This document shows, in pieces, positions 1-5,771 of a DNA stretch of 7,297 bases. The stretch is from RGIG5270 sp045538635 (GTDB lineage Bacteria > Verrucomicrobiota > Lentisphaeria > Victivallales > Victivallaceae): positions 1 through 7,297 of the forward strand of contig JAZSRU010000016.1 of assembly GCA_045538635.1 (NCBI GenBank), written 5' to 3'. Position numbers and translations under genes: made by a program. Positions within the stretch are counted from its first letter, which is position 1, and every line of letters begins with the position of its first letter. The notes under the pieces are model-generated. The model was not told the origin of the DNA. It was given only the letters and a program-made list of their open reading frames with translations, and ran no database searches.

Positions 1-27
1 CCAAAAGATATGCAGCAGCCCCGTTTT

Positions 28-876
28 TCAGCAGCAGAGAAAATTCTTTATCTCTTCAAGCTTTGCCAGAGCAAGTCTGCGTCCGGCATCATAAGTCTGC
101 TGCAAGAGATCAGCTTCACAGCAAACGCGTTTGACCGGCAGCGGACTTGGCGGTCGAAGCAGCATGATTTTACCTGCTTCCGCCTGTTTTTCAATATATT
201 TCACCTGCTTATTGTACATGATATGTCTATGTTCCAGCGCACGCACAAATTCAGGATATTTGCGATAAACAATACGCATTAAATTCTGCATGGAAGATGC
301 TTTTTTGACATAATTTTCACATTGAGTCAAAATGACAATATTGCGGTCATAACCGATAGATTCAAAAAATTCAAGGGGAATGGAATCAGCAATCGCGCCA
401 TCAAGATATCTGTGCCCGTCGATTTCCACCATTTTGGATACCAGCGGCATGGAAGCGGATGCCCGCATCCATTCAAAACACTTTTCATCGACTTTGCTGC
501 ATTGCTTATAGACAGCTTTGCCGGACTCGACATCCGTACAGACCAGATAAAACTCAAGCGGATTTTTTTCAAAAGTTTCCGCATCAAATTTATCCAGCTT
601 TTCCGGCAGTTCCCGATAACAGAAATCCGTACCGAACAAATTGCCGGTCAAAAGCCATGAGCGAAAACTGCAGTAACGCTTGTCTTTGCAGTACCGTTTA
701 TTGTAACGCAATGCCCTGCCGATCTGTCGGGATTTGAAGTTGCACCCGAAAACAGCTCCGGCAGATACTCCCGCCATACCGTCAAAATTTATTCCGTTTT
801 CCAACAGGATATCAAATATCCCCTCTGAAAAAAGACCGCGCATCGCCCCGCCCTCAAGAACCAGACCTTTTTTCAT
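28..876 (-). CDS. Patatin-like phospholipase family protein (serine lipid acyl hydrolase)
   Basis: This 282-residue protein has the layout of bacterial patatin-like hydrolases of the YjjU/RssA kind, which use a Ser-Asp dyad to cleave acyl esters of lipids. The sequence shows the Gly-rich oxyanion loop GGAMRG (residues 9-14), the nucleophile elbow GVSAG (36-40, Ser38) and the DGA motif (159-161, Asp159), in the expected order and spacing. There is no signal peptide or membrane segment, so a cytosolic or membrane-peripheral enzyme is expected. The ATG start at 876 is well supported by an AGGAGA ribosome binding site at 881-886 and by the family-typical opening KKGLVLEGG. It is Cys-rich (12 Cys) and ends in Cys-Cys. 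It lies 100 bases after mrp on the same strand. I see no terminator and only weak -10-like elements (for example TATAAA) in the gap, so co-transcription is undecided. The family call is firm, but the physiological substrate is unknown. Confidence 0.93.
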   Translation of the reverse strand: MKKGLVLEGGAMRGLFSEGIFDILLENGINFDGMAGVSAGAVFGCNFKSRQIGRALRYNKRYCKDKRYCSFRSWLLTGNLFGTDFCYRELPEKLDKFDAETFEKNPLEFYLVCTDVESGKAVYKQCSKVDEKCFEWMRASASMPLVSKMVEIDGHRYLDGAIADSIPLEFFESIGYDRNIVILTQCENYVKKASSMQNLMRIVYRKYPEFVRALEHRHIMYNKQVKYIEKQAEAGKIMLLRPPSPLPVKRVCCEADLLQQTYDAGRRLALAKLEEIKNFLCC

Positions 877-976
877 AACATCTCCTGTTTTGATATTTCT
901 GCAAAAATGAATCGAATTTTATGCGCAGAGCATACAAAAATGTTTTATAATGCCAGATGCCGGAAAGTTCATCCGC

Positions 977-1798
977 TTAAAGTTCTGCCACACCTTCAAG
1001 TTCTTTCTGGAAGAGCGGAGAATTTTTGAGAGCGACTGCGATGTTTCCCTGATCGCATTTGGCAAGGAAAGACGGATCCAGCGGCAGAGTTGCCAACAAT
1101 TTCAAACCATATTTATCTGCCAGTTTTTTGCCGCCGTCGGTATTGAAAATAAAATGCTTTTTATCACAATTATCACAAACAAAATATGACATATTTTCAA
1201 CAACACCTGCAAGCGGCAATTCCGCCTGACGGCAGAAATCAATACACTTGCGGCAGTCCGCCAGCGACAATTCCTGCGGAGTTGTAACGATAACGCCCTT
1301 TTTATCACCGGGAATAAGCTGACATCCGGAGAGAATTTCATCTCCTGTACCGGGCGGAAAATCGCAGATGAGGTAATCAAGTTCGCCCCAGGCAGTTTCT
1401 TCAAGCAGCTGTTTCAGCACGCCGATTTTAGCAGGGCCGCGCCAGATGACCGCCTGATCTGCATCTTCCAGCAGCAAGCCGATTGAAACAAGTTTGATAC
1501 CGTTTATTTCGCAGGGTTCAAGCTGACCGTCATCAGTTGCACCGAGTCTGGTATTCTGAACATTGAAAAGAGTCGGCTGACTCGGACCGTGAAAATCAAC
1601 ATCCAGCAGAGCGACTCTGAAACCTTCACGGGCAAGAGAAAGCGCGATCAATGCGCTGACGGTACTTTTACCGACACCGCCTTTGCCGGAGAGGACAAAA
1701 ATCTTTTTGCTGATTTTGTTCATTTTTTCATTAAGTTTTTCATTGCCGCAATTACCTTTTGAGGCGCAGCTTTCGCAGTTATGGGAACATTCGCTCAT
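977..1798 (-). CDS. mrp: Mrp/NBP35-family P-loop ATPase, iron-sulfur cluster scaffold/carrier
   Basis: This is a 273-residue cytosolic ATPase of the Mrp/ApbC/NBP35 group, which bind a bridging [4Fe-4S] cluster as dimers and pass it to apo-proteins. It has the deviant Walker A GKGGVGKS (residues 38-45), the switch region DVDFHGPSQP (66-75), the family hallmark WRGP (119-122), a Walker B region ending DFPPGTGDE (146-154), and the C-terminal CxxC pair Cys208/Cys211 that ligates the shared cluster. The N-terminus carries Cys4, Cys8, Cys11 and Cys17. The Cx2Cx5C part matches the ferredoxin-like motif of NBP35, which many anaerobe Mrp proteins have and E. coli Mrp lacks. No MIP18/DUF59 domain precedes the ATPase. 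The ATG at 1798 is preceded by AGGTGA (1805-1810), which overlaps the stop codon of the upstream NifX-like gene. Only 11 bases separate the two genes, so translational coupling is likely. The gene appears intact. Confidence 0.95.
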   Translation of the reverse strand: MSECSHNCESCASKGNCGNEKLNEKMNKISKKIFVLSGKGGVGKSTVSALIALSLAREGFRVALLDVDFHGPSQPTLFNVQNTRLGATDDGQLEPCEINGIKLVSIGLLLEDADQAVIWRGPAKIGVLKQLLEETAWGELDYLICDFPPGTGDEILSGCQLIPGDKKGVIVTTPQELSLADCRKCIDFCRQAELPLAGVVENMSYFVCDNCDKKHFIFNTDGGKKLADKYGLKLLATLPLDPSFLAKCDQGNIAVALKNSPLFQKELEGVAEL

Positions 1799-1809
1799 AA
1801 TATATCACC

Positions 1810-2139
1810 TTATTTTATAAAATAGTTCGGATTGTCAAAAAGAGAACCGACAAGATATGCTTCGACCAATGTACGGACATTGCCGCAGAGATCACAGATC
1901 AAATGAATACCGGCATTATCGAGAATGTTTTTTTCATTTTCACCTACCTGCGGAGCCAAAAGAAGATCGACCTCGTTTTTTACAAGGAAATCTGCACACT
2001 CATCCAGACTCCCCGCGGCGAAACGGGTTTCTGATACAGAAGAGATAGCTCCTTTGTCGATATCAAAAAAAGCAAATGTCAAATCTTTTCCGGAAATCCC
2101 GGATAAAACATCTTTCTGGCATGCGGCGGCAATTTTCAT
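1810..2139 (-). CDS. NifX/NifB-type dinitrogenase iron-molybdenum cofactor-family small protein
   Basis: This is a 109-residue single-domain protein resembling the FeMo-co-binding family (Pfam Nitro_FeMo-Co; NifX, NafY, MTH1175-like). The support is the opening strand MKIAAAC, the FAFFDID strand (22-28), the SLDECADFLVKNEVDLLLAPQVGE core (44-67) and the VRTLVEAYLVGSL ending (88-100). Stand-alone members are common beside Mrp/MinD-type ATPases in anaerobes and probably bind Fe-S or other metal clusters; their exact role is unsettled. I chose the ATG at 2139 because GGAGA lies 7 bases upstream and the family begins there. An in-frame TTG at 2193 would add 18 residues of unlike sequence without a good ribosome binding site. 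Two things are odd. The usual HFGR-like segment near residue 15 is replaced by GISGKDL, and a CxxC pair (Cys82, Cys85) is present late in the domain. It is the first gene of the minus-strand group. Nothing here suggests nitrogen fixation. Confidence 0.85.
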   Translation of the reverse strand: MKIAAACQKDVLSGISGKDLTFAFFDIDKGAISSVSETRFAAGSLDECADFLVKNEVDLLLAPQVGENEKNILDNAGIHLICDLCGNVRTLVEAYLVGSLFDNPNYFIK

Positions 2140-2146
2140 AAAAACA

Positions 2147-2151
2147 TCTCC
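2147..2151 (-). promoter_or_regulatory. Ribosome binding site that fixes the start of the NifX-like gene
   Basis: Read on the minus strand, GGAGA sits 7 bases before the ATG at 2139. The upstream in-frame TTG at 2193 has only an AAGG directly abutting it. This supports the 109-residue form of the protein over the longer reading. Confidence 0.75.
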
Positions 2152-2217
2152 ATTTTCATCTATATAATTTAAATCATTTATGAATTTTTTCAACCTTGCT
2201 CAAATTTTTTTTATGTT

Positions 2218-2232
2218 TTTTCTTGAAGAAAA
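2218..2232. repeat. Short perfect inverted repeat in the divergent control region (operator candidate)
   Basis: TTTTCTT and AAGAAAA flank a single central G, giving a perfect 7-base-arm palindrome. It lies between the divergently transcribed NifX-like gene and znuA, about 80 bases upstream of the proposed znuA promoter. It could be a binding site for a dimeric regulator, for example a Fur/Zur-type repressor. It does not match the Zur boxes I know from E. coli or Bacillus, and the AT-rich surroundings make a chance palindrome quite possible. Confidence 0.25.
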
Positions 2233-2296
2233 CTGCTTTTGTATATAAAAATCGCTGTCAATCACATAAAGCATTAAATTTTTATCTGTGTTTTTC

Positions 2297-2324
2297 TTGA
2301 TTTTTCCAAATTTTGATGTATTTT
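2297..2324 (+). promoter_or_regulatory. Candidate promoter of the znuA-znuC-znuB-S66 operon
   Basis: TTGATT (2297-2302) and TATTTT (2319-2324) are separated by 16 bases and lie about 30 bases before the znuA start codon. The -35 hexamer is identical to that of the better candidate at 5703. The predicted transcript start near 2331 would leave a leader of roughly 23 bases containing the AAGGA site. The whole 2140-2353 gap is strongly AT-rich, so the match is suggestive only. I found no comparably good promoter for the minus-strand genes in this gap. Confidence 0.4.
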
Positions 2325-2353
2325 TTGAAAAAAAGAAAAAGGAATTTCACATT

Positions 2354-3199
2354 ATGAAGAAAATATTATTTCTGATTTGCTGTACAGCAGTAATTACGCT
2401 GAATGCTGCAACACCAAAAAACGCAATAACTGTCGGAACCGCTCCGGAAAAATTTATCGTGGAACAAATCACCGGCAAACGCTTTACTATCCAATGCATT
2501 ATGCCGCAAGGCAAAAATATGCATGATTTCACCGCAGGACCGCTTATGATGAAAAATGCAGCACAGAGCAGAATATTTTTTCATACCGGTGTCCTTTTTG
2601 AAGAACAAATCGCCGATGCCATCCACAAAGGAAATACCAAAGTCGTAAATATTGCAGACAATATCCCAAAATTGCAAATGAAACTTTCTGCTGCAACCGA
2701 CAAAACAACTTATATTGATGATATCCACACCTGGTTCTCTTACGAAAATCTCATCAACATGGCAAATGAAGTCTTGAAAACTTTATGTGATGAATTTCCT
2801 CAATACGCATCAGATTTCAAGAAAAATCACGAAAACTTCAAATTTGAAATAGAAAAATCCAAAGCTGAATCCGCAAAAAAATTGCGCCGATTCGCCGGCA
2901 GAACCTTTCTCACCCACCATGCCGCATTCGGTTATTTTGCCCATGAATTCAATCTGCAGCAGCTTCCATTTGAATTCAACGGCCGGGAAATAACTCCGCG
3001 CCATGCCGCTGAATTGAGCAAATATGCCAAAACTCATAATGTCAAACGCATTTTCATCCAGAGTTCCGCATCCGGCAATGTCCGCCGCGCCCTGAGCAGC
3101 AATACAAATGCAGAATTAACCGTAATAAATCCGGCTGATTACAATATCCTCGATTCATTAAACAGATTTGCAGCAGAATTGGAGGCGGCTTTTGAATGA
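2354..3199 (+). CDS. znuA: Zinc-type ABC transporter periplasmic metal-binding protein (ZnuA family)
   Basis: This is a 281-residue exported metal-binding protein of the cluster A-I family (ZnuA/TroA-like), which captures Zn(II), or possibly Mn or Fe(II), and delivers it to the permease. A signal peptide covers about residues 1-19 (Lys-Lys, a hydrophobic run, then LNAA). Cys9 and Cys10 are not in a lipobox, so a soluble periplasmic protein is likely. Probable metal ligands are His57 (NMHDF), His125 (DIHTW, the family's DPHxW position) and His189 (HHAAFGYF, the family's HxAFGYF position). The usual fourth acidic ligand would lie near INPADYNILD (258-267). The His-rich loop of classical ZnuA is absent. 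The ATG at 2354 is chosen because AAGGA stands 10 bases upstream and the signal peptide begins there; an upstream in-frame GTG at 2288 would spoil the signal peptide. The end overlaps znuC by 8 bases. The metal is inferred, not proven. Confidence 0.87.
   Translation: MKKILFLICCTAVITLNAATPKNAITVGTAPEKFIVEQITGKRFTIQCIMPQGKNMHDFTAGPLMMKNAAQSRIFFHTGVLFEEQIADAIHKGNTKVVNIADNIPKLQMKLSAATDKTTYIDDIHTWFSYENLINMANEVLKTLCDEFPQYASDFKKNHENFKFEIEKSKAESAKKLRRFAGRTFLTHHAAFGYFAHEFNLQQLPFEFNGREITPRHAAELSKYAKTHNVKRIFIQSSASGNVRRALSSNTNAELTVINPADYNILDSLNRFAAELEAAFE
3181..3185 (+). promoter_or_regulatory. Ribosome binding site that fixes a TTG start for znuC
   Basis: GGAGG lies inside the last codons of znuA, six bases before TTG at 3192. 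No in-frame ATG exists nearby. The ATGs at 3196 and 3202 are in another frame and run into TAG at 3208. This site therefore supports TTG initiation by translational coupling from znuA. Confidence 0.7.
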
Positions 3200-3971
3200 T
3201 AATGTCATAGAAGTTGCCGATCTCAATTTCAGCTATCTCCCGGAGAGAAAAGTTCTGGAAAATGTAAATTTCTCGGTAAAAAGCGGCGAAAGCTGCTGTA
3301 TCCTCGGTCCGAATGGCGGCGGCAAAACAACACTTCTCAAACTGCTGCTCGGTTTTATCAAACCCGACAGCGGTTCTGTCCGCATCCTCGGCGAAAACGC
3401 AGAAAAAATCTGTCACAGAATCGGCTACATGCCGCAAGTACAGAAAGTTGACTGCTTTTTCCCGATCAGCGTTCTTGAAGTTGTCATGTCCGGCACGATT
3501 TACGGCACTAATGGGATTTTTTTCAATCAAAAAAGACGCAAAGACGCATTGGAAATGCTGGAAAAAATGAACATTCAGCACCTCGCAAAACGGAATTTTA
3601 ACGAAATTTCAGGCGGTGAAAAACAGCGAGTTCTCATCGCACGCTCTCTTGCTTCCCGCCCTGAAATCCTGCTGCTGGATGAACCCACAGCCAATATCGA
3701 CCCCGGTGCAGAACAATGTTTCTATGAACTGCTCGATGATTTGCAGAAAGAACTTACCCTGCTCACAGTTTCCCACGATCTCGGTTTCGTCAAAAGCAAT
3801 ATCAGCAAAATAATATGCGTAAACCGTTTCGTAAAAATACACAATCCGGCAGATTTCAACAGCAGCGACATCGACAATATTTACAACCATCATGTCAAAA
3901 TGGACGCTCATCACAATGACTGCCACTGCGGATGCGACGGACATAAACATATATGGAAAAGGAAAAAATGA
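3192..3971 (+). CDS. znuC: Zinc-type ABC transporter ATP-binding protein with His/Cys-rich C-terminal tail
   Basis: This is a 259-residue ATPase subunit that powers metal import through ZnuB on the cytosolic face. All ABC motifs are present: Walker A GPNGGGKT (39-46), Q-loop MPQVQ (80-84), signature SGGEKQR (140-146), Walker B ILLLDEP (159-165) with catalytic Glu164, D-loop and the H-loop SHD (His195). The Q-loop and following stretch (KVDCFFPISVLEVVMSG) resemble the ZnuC/MntB group. The start is TTG at 3192, supported by GGAGG at 3181-3185 and by the family-typical opening VIEVADLNFSY. It overlaps znuA by 8 bases and shares ATGA with znuB. The unusual part is residues 233-253, with seven His and three Cys (HH, HH, CHCGC, HKH), followed by a basic end. 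This looks like a metal-binding appendix, possibly sensing cytosolic zinc; that role is inference. Confidence 0.92.
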   Translation: MNDNVIEVADLNFSYLPERKVLENVNFSVKSGESCCILGPNGGGKTTLLKLLLGFIKPDSGSVRILGENAEKICHRIGYMPQVQKVDCFFPISVLEVVMSGTIYGTNGIFFNQKRRKDALEMLEKMNIQHLAKRNFNEISGGEKQRVLIARSLASRPEILLLDEPTANIDPGAEQCFYELLDDLQKELTLLTVSHDLGFVKSNISKIICVNRFVKIHNPADFNSSDIDNIYNHHVKMDAHHNDCHCGCDGHKHIWKRKK

Positions 3972-4831
3972 TACACGAATTTTTTGAACTGCTTTTTGCT
4001 TCCGACATAACCTTTCTCCGTTTTGCCATGCTGACCGGATTGATTGGCTGTATTCCGCTCGGTATAACCGGAACTCTCGTTGTCTGCCGCAATATTTCAT
4101 CCATAGCCGGTTCCATGGCACACGCAGTCCTCGGCGGAGTCGGTTTCGCCCTGTATGCAAACCGCGTATGGCAGATACAATGGCTGACTCCGGTAACAGG
4201 AGCTATGCTGGGAGCGTTGGCAGCAGTAATTCTGATTTACTGTGCAGCAAAGTATGCCGGAGAAAAAGAAGATACTGTAATATCTGCAATCTGGGCATTG
4301 GGGATGTCAACCGGATTGCTTTTTATCGCCGCGACACCGGGGTATGTCGATCTGCAGGGGTATTTATTTGGCAATATTCTGCTGGCGACAGCATCAGAAT
4401 TGAAACTTACAATCATACTTTCTGCGGTGACTGCGATTCTGGCAATAATATATTTCCGACCTCTGCAGGCCATGCTTTTTGATCCGGAATTTGCGAAATT
4501 ACGCAAAATAAATGTTGATATGCTTTATTTTCTTTTGCTGCTGCTGATCGGAATAACTGTTGTATTGATGGTCAATATCGCCGGTGTAATACTTCTTATT
4601 GCCCTTTTGAGTCTGCCGGCGGCAACTGCAAAATTCTTTGCAAACAAACTGTCAACCATGATGATCACGGCAGTTTTTCTTGCCATGCTGTCGATCGCAA
4701 CAGGACTTTTTACAGGATATTCAAGCGATCTGCCGAGCGGTCCGCTGGCGGTTATTGCAGCAGTTCTGCTCTATCTGGCGGGGCTTTTCAAAAATAAATT
4801 CTTACGATGGAAAAGAGAAAAAAATGCTTGA
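3968..4831 (+). CDS. znuB: Zinc-type ABC transporter permease (ZnuB family)
   Basis: This is a 287-residue integral membrane protein of the ABC-3 metal permease family, forming the translocation pore with ZnuC. It shows eight or nine hydrophobic segments, roughly at 15-37, 48-66, 77-95, 105-122, 145-163, 184-203, 205-220, 230-250 and 258-274. Family signatures are SIAGSMAHAVLGGVG (44-58), the position of the usual DAISHAVLPG; DLQGYLFGNIL (128-138); LLSLPAATA (213-221); and the late periplasmic-side SSDLPSGP (252-259). The ATG at 3968 is preferred because it makes the common ATGA overlap with the znuC stop and has AAGGA at 3959-3963. An in-frame ATG at 3953 would add only MEKEK and lacks a good ribosome binding site. 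The 3' end overlaps the S66 peptidase gene by 8 bases. The gene is intact, and metal preference cannot be read from it. Confidence 0.92.
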   Translation: MIHEFFELLFASDITFLRFAMLTGLIGCIPLGITGTLVVCRNISSIAGSMAHAVLGGVGFALYANRVWQIQWLTPVTGAMLGALAAVILIYCAAKYAGEKEDTVISAIWALGMSTGLLFIAATPGYVDLQGYLFGNILLATASELKLTIILSAVTAILAIIYFRPLQAMLFDPEFAKLRKINVDMLYFLLLLLIGITVVLMVNIAGVILLIALLSLPAATAKFFANKLSTMMITAVFLAMLSIATGLFTGYSSDLPSGPLAVIAAVLLYLAGLFKNKFLRWKREKNA

Positions 4832-5666
4832 TAAATACTTCAAAAATAAAACTTTTGCCGTCATCGCCCCCGCGGGCAGAATAGACCGCACCGCTCTCGA
4901 CCAAGCGGCCAAAATCTGGCAGTCTTGGGGGGCAAAAATCAAAATCATGCCGCATGTAACAGGTTTTGAAGAGATGTTTTTTTCCGCACCGGCAGAATTG
5001 CGCGCCGCCGATATAAATTCGGCGGCAGCTGATGATGAAGTCGATTTTATTATCTGTGCCAGAGGCGGTTACGGATGTGCGGAACTGGAAAATCTGATCG
5101 ACTGGGAACTTTTGAAAAAAAATCCGCGTCATTTCATCGGATACAGCGACATTACAGCCCTGCATCAAATGCTTTTGCGACGCAACTGCGGTATCCCGAC
5201 CGTCGGAGCGATGTTTATCAAAGCGCCGGAACTCTTTGCCGCAGATCAGGAAAATGCCGCAAGTTTCATACGCGCATTGTCCGGTGAAAAACAGATATTC
5301 AAAATCAATGCCGACCAGCCTTTTCATGGTAAATGCATCGTCGGCAATCTGACAGTACTATCTTCACTGTGCGGCACGGATATTATGCCGGATTTTGATT
5401 CCAAGTGCTTGATAACAGAAGACTTGAACGAACCGCCGTACAAAATTCACCGTATGCTGAATCAACTTGCGCAAAATCATATTTTTGAGCGTATTTCAGC
5501 TCTCGGAACCGGAGATTTTCTCAACTGCGGCGACAATGGCGAAGTTGAAAAAATTTTCAGGGCGTTTGCCGAACGGTACGATTTGCCGCTTTACACCAAT
5601 ATTCCGATAGGTCACGGCGACAGAATCCATGCGGTAAACATGCTCAATGATATATCTTTGATATAA
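4824..5666 (+). CDS. S66-family serine LD-carboxypeptidase (LdcA/MccF-like)
   Basis: This is a 280-residue peptidase of MEROPS family S66. These enzymes remove the terminal D-alanine from tetrapeptide muropeptides (LdcA) or cleave microcin C-type conjugates (MccF). The N-terminal FAVIAPAGR (11-19), the ARGGYG loop (79-84), the nucleophile elbow GYSDITAL (106-113, Ser108), CIVGNLTVLSSLCGT (171-185), ITEDLNEPPYKIHRML (197-212, probable catalytic Glu199) and IPIGHG (260-265, His264) give a complete Ser-Glu-His triad. There is no signal peptide, consistent with cytosolic muropeptide recycling. The ATG at 4824 overlaps the znuB stop (4829-4831) and has only a weak AGAGA site. Upstream in-frame codons lie within znuB and give unrelated sequence. 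Its place as the last gene of the zinc operon is unusual. An LdcA-like role is likelier than MccF because no microcin genes are visible, but the two cannot be separated here. Confidence 0.92.
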   Translation: MLDKYFKNKTFAVIAPAGRIDRTALDQAAKIWQSWGAKIKIMPHVTGFEEMFFSAPAELRAADINSAAADDEVDFIICARGGYGCAELENLIDWELLKKNPRHFIGYSDITALHQMLLRRNCGIPTVGAMFIKAPELFAADQENAASFIRALSGEKQIFKINADQPFHGKCIVGNLTVLSSLCGTDIMPDFDSKCLITEDLNEPPYKIHRMLNQLAQNHIFERISALGTGDFLNCGDNGEVEKIFRAFAERYDLPLYTNIPIGHGDRIHAVNMLNDISLI

Positions 5667-5673
5667 AGTGCAA

Positions 5674-5700
5674 TTTTTTTCTCAATATTTACGAAAAAAA
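5674..5700. repeat. AT inverted repeat / A-tract upstream of the DUF1846 promoter
   Basis: Seven T plus C (5674-5681) can pair with G plus seven A (5693-5700) across an 11-base loop. The stem is nearly all A:T and no T-run follows it, so it is a poor terminator for the zinc operon. The A7 run ends two bases before the -35 at 5703, where an UP-like element would enhance RNA polymerase binding. That is the better reading. Confidence 0.3.
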
Positions 5701-5702
5701 GT

Positions 5703-5731
5703 TTGATTTAATCACTGTTTTATGGTATATT
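5703..5731 (+). promoter_or_regulatory. Promoter of the DUF1846 gene
   Basis: TTGATT (5703-5708) and TATATT (5726-5731) are separated by the optimal 17 bases. Each hexamer differs little from the sigma-70 consensus, and an A-tract lies directly upstream. Transcription would start near 5738, about 34 bases before the DUF1846 start codon. It gives the gene its own promoter, separate from the zinc operon. Confidence 0.65.
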
Positions 5732-5771
5732 TTCAAGAATGAAAATTACAATTAACCAACGGACTTGAAAA

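Noticed and set aside
1810..2139. Evidence for nitrogen fixation from the NifX-like gene
   Set aside because: No nifHDK, nifE, nifN or nifB radical-SAM domain is present; stand-alone members of this fold are common in organisms that do not fix nitrogen.
2140..2193. An 18-residue N-terminal extension of the NifX-like protein from TTG at 2193
   Set aside because: The ATG at 2139 has a well-spaced GGAGA site and matches the family start; the extension has no family similarity that I can see.
2256..2261. Perfect TTGACA on the minus strand as the -35 of the NifX-mrp promoter
   Set aside because: No acceptable -10 lies 15-19 bases downstream; the nearest TATATA is only 9 bases away.
3054..4160. 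Long open frames on the minus strand opposite znuC and the start of znuB (about 175 and 183 codons)
   Set aside because: They lie antisense to well-supported ABC transporter genes, have no recognisable family motifs, and show the Phe/Cys/His-rich composition of mirror translations.
4824..5666. Microcin C immunity (MccF) system
   Set aside because: The S66 family fits, but no peptide precursor, MccB-like adenylating enzyme or MccC-like exporter is nearby; the neighbours are zinc importer genes.
5667..5702. Intrinsic terminator after the S66 gene
   Set aside because: The only possible stem is A:T-rich with an 11-base loop and no following T-run, so it does not meet terminator criteria.
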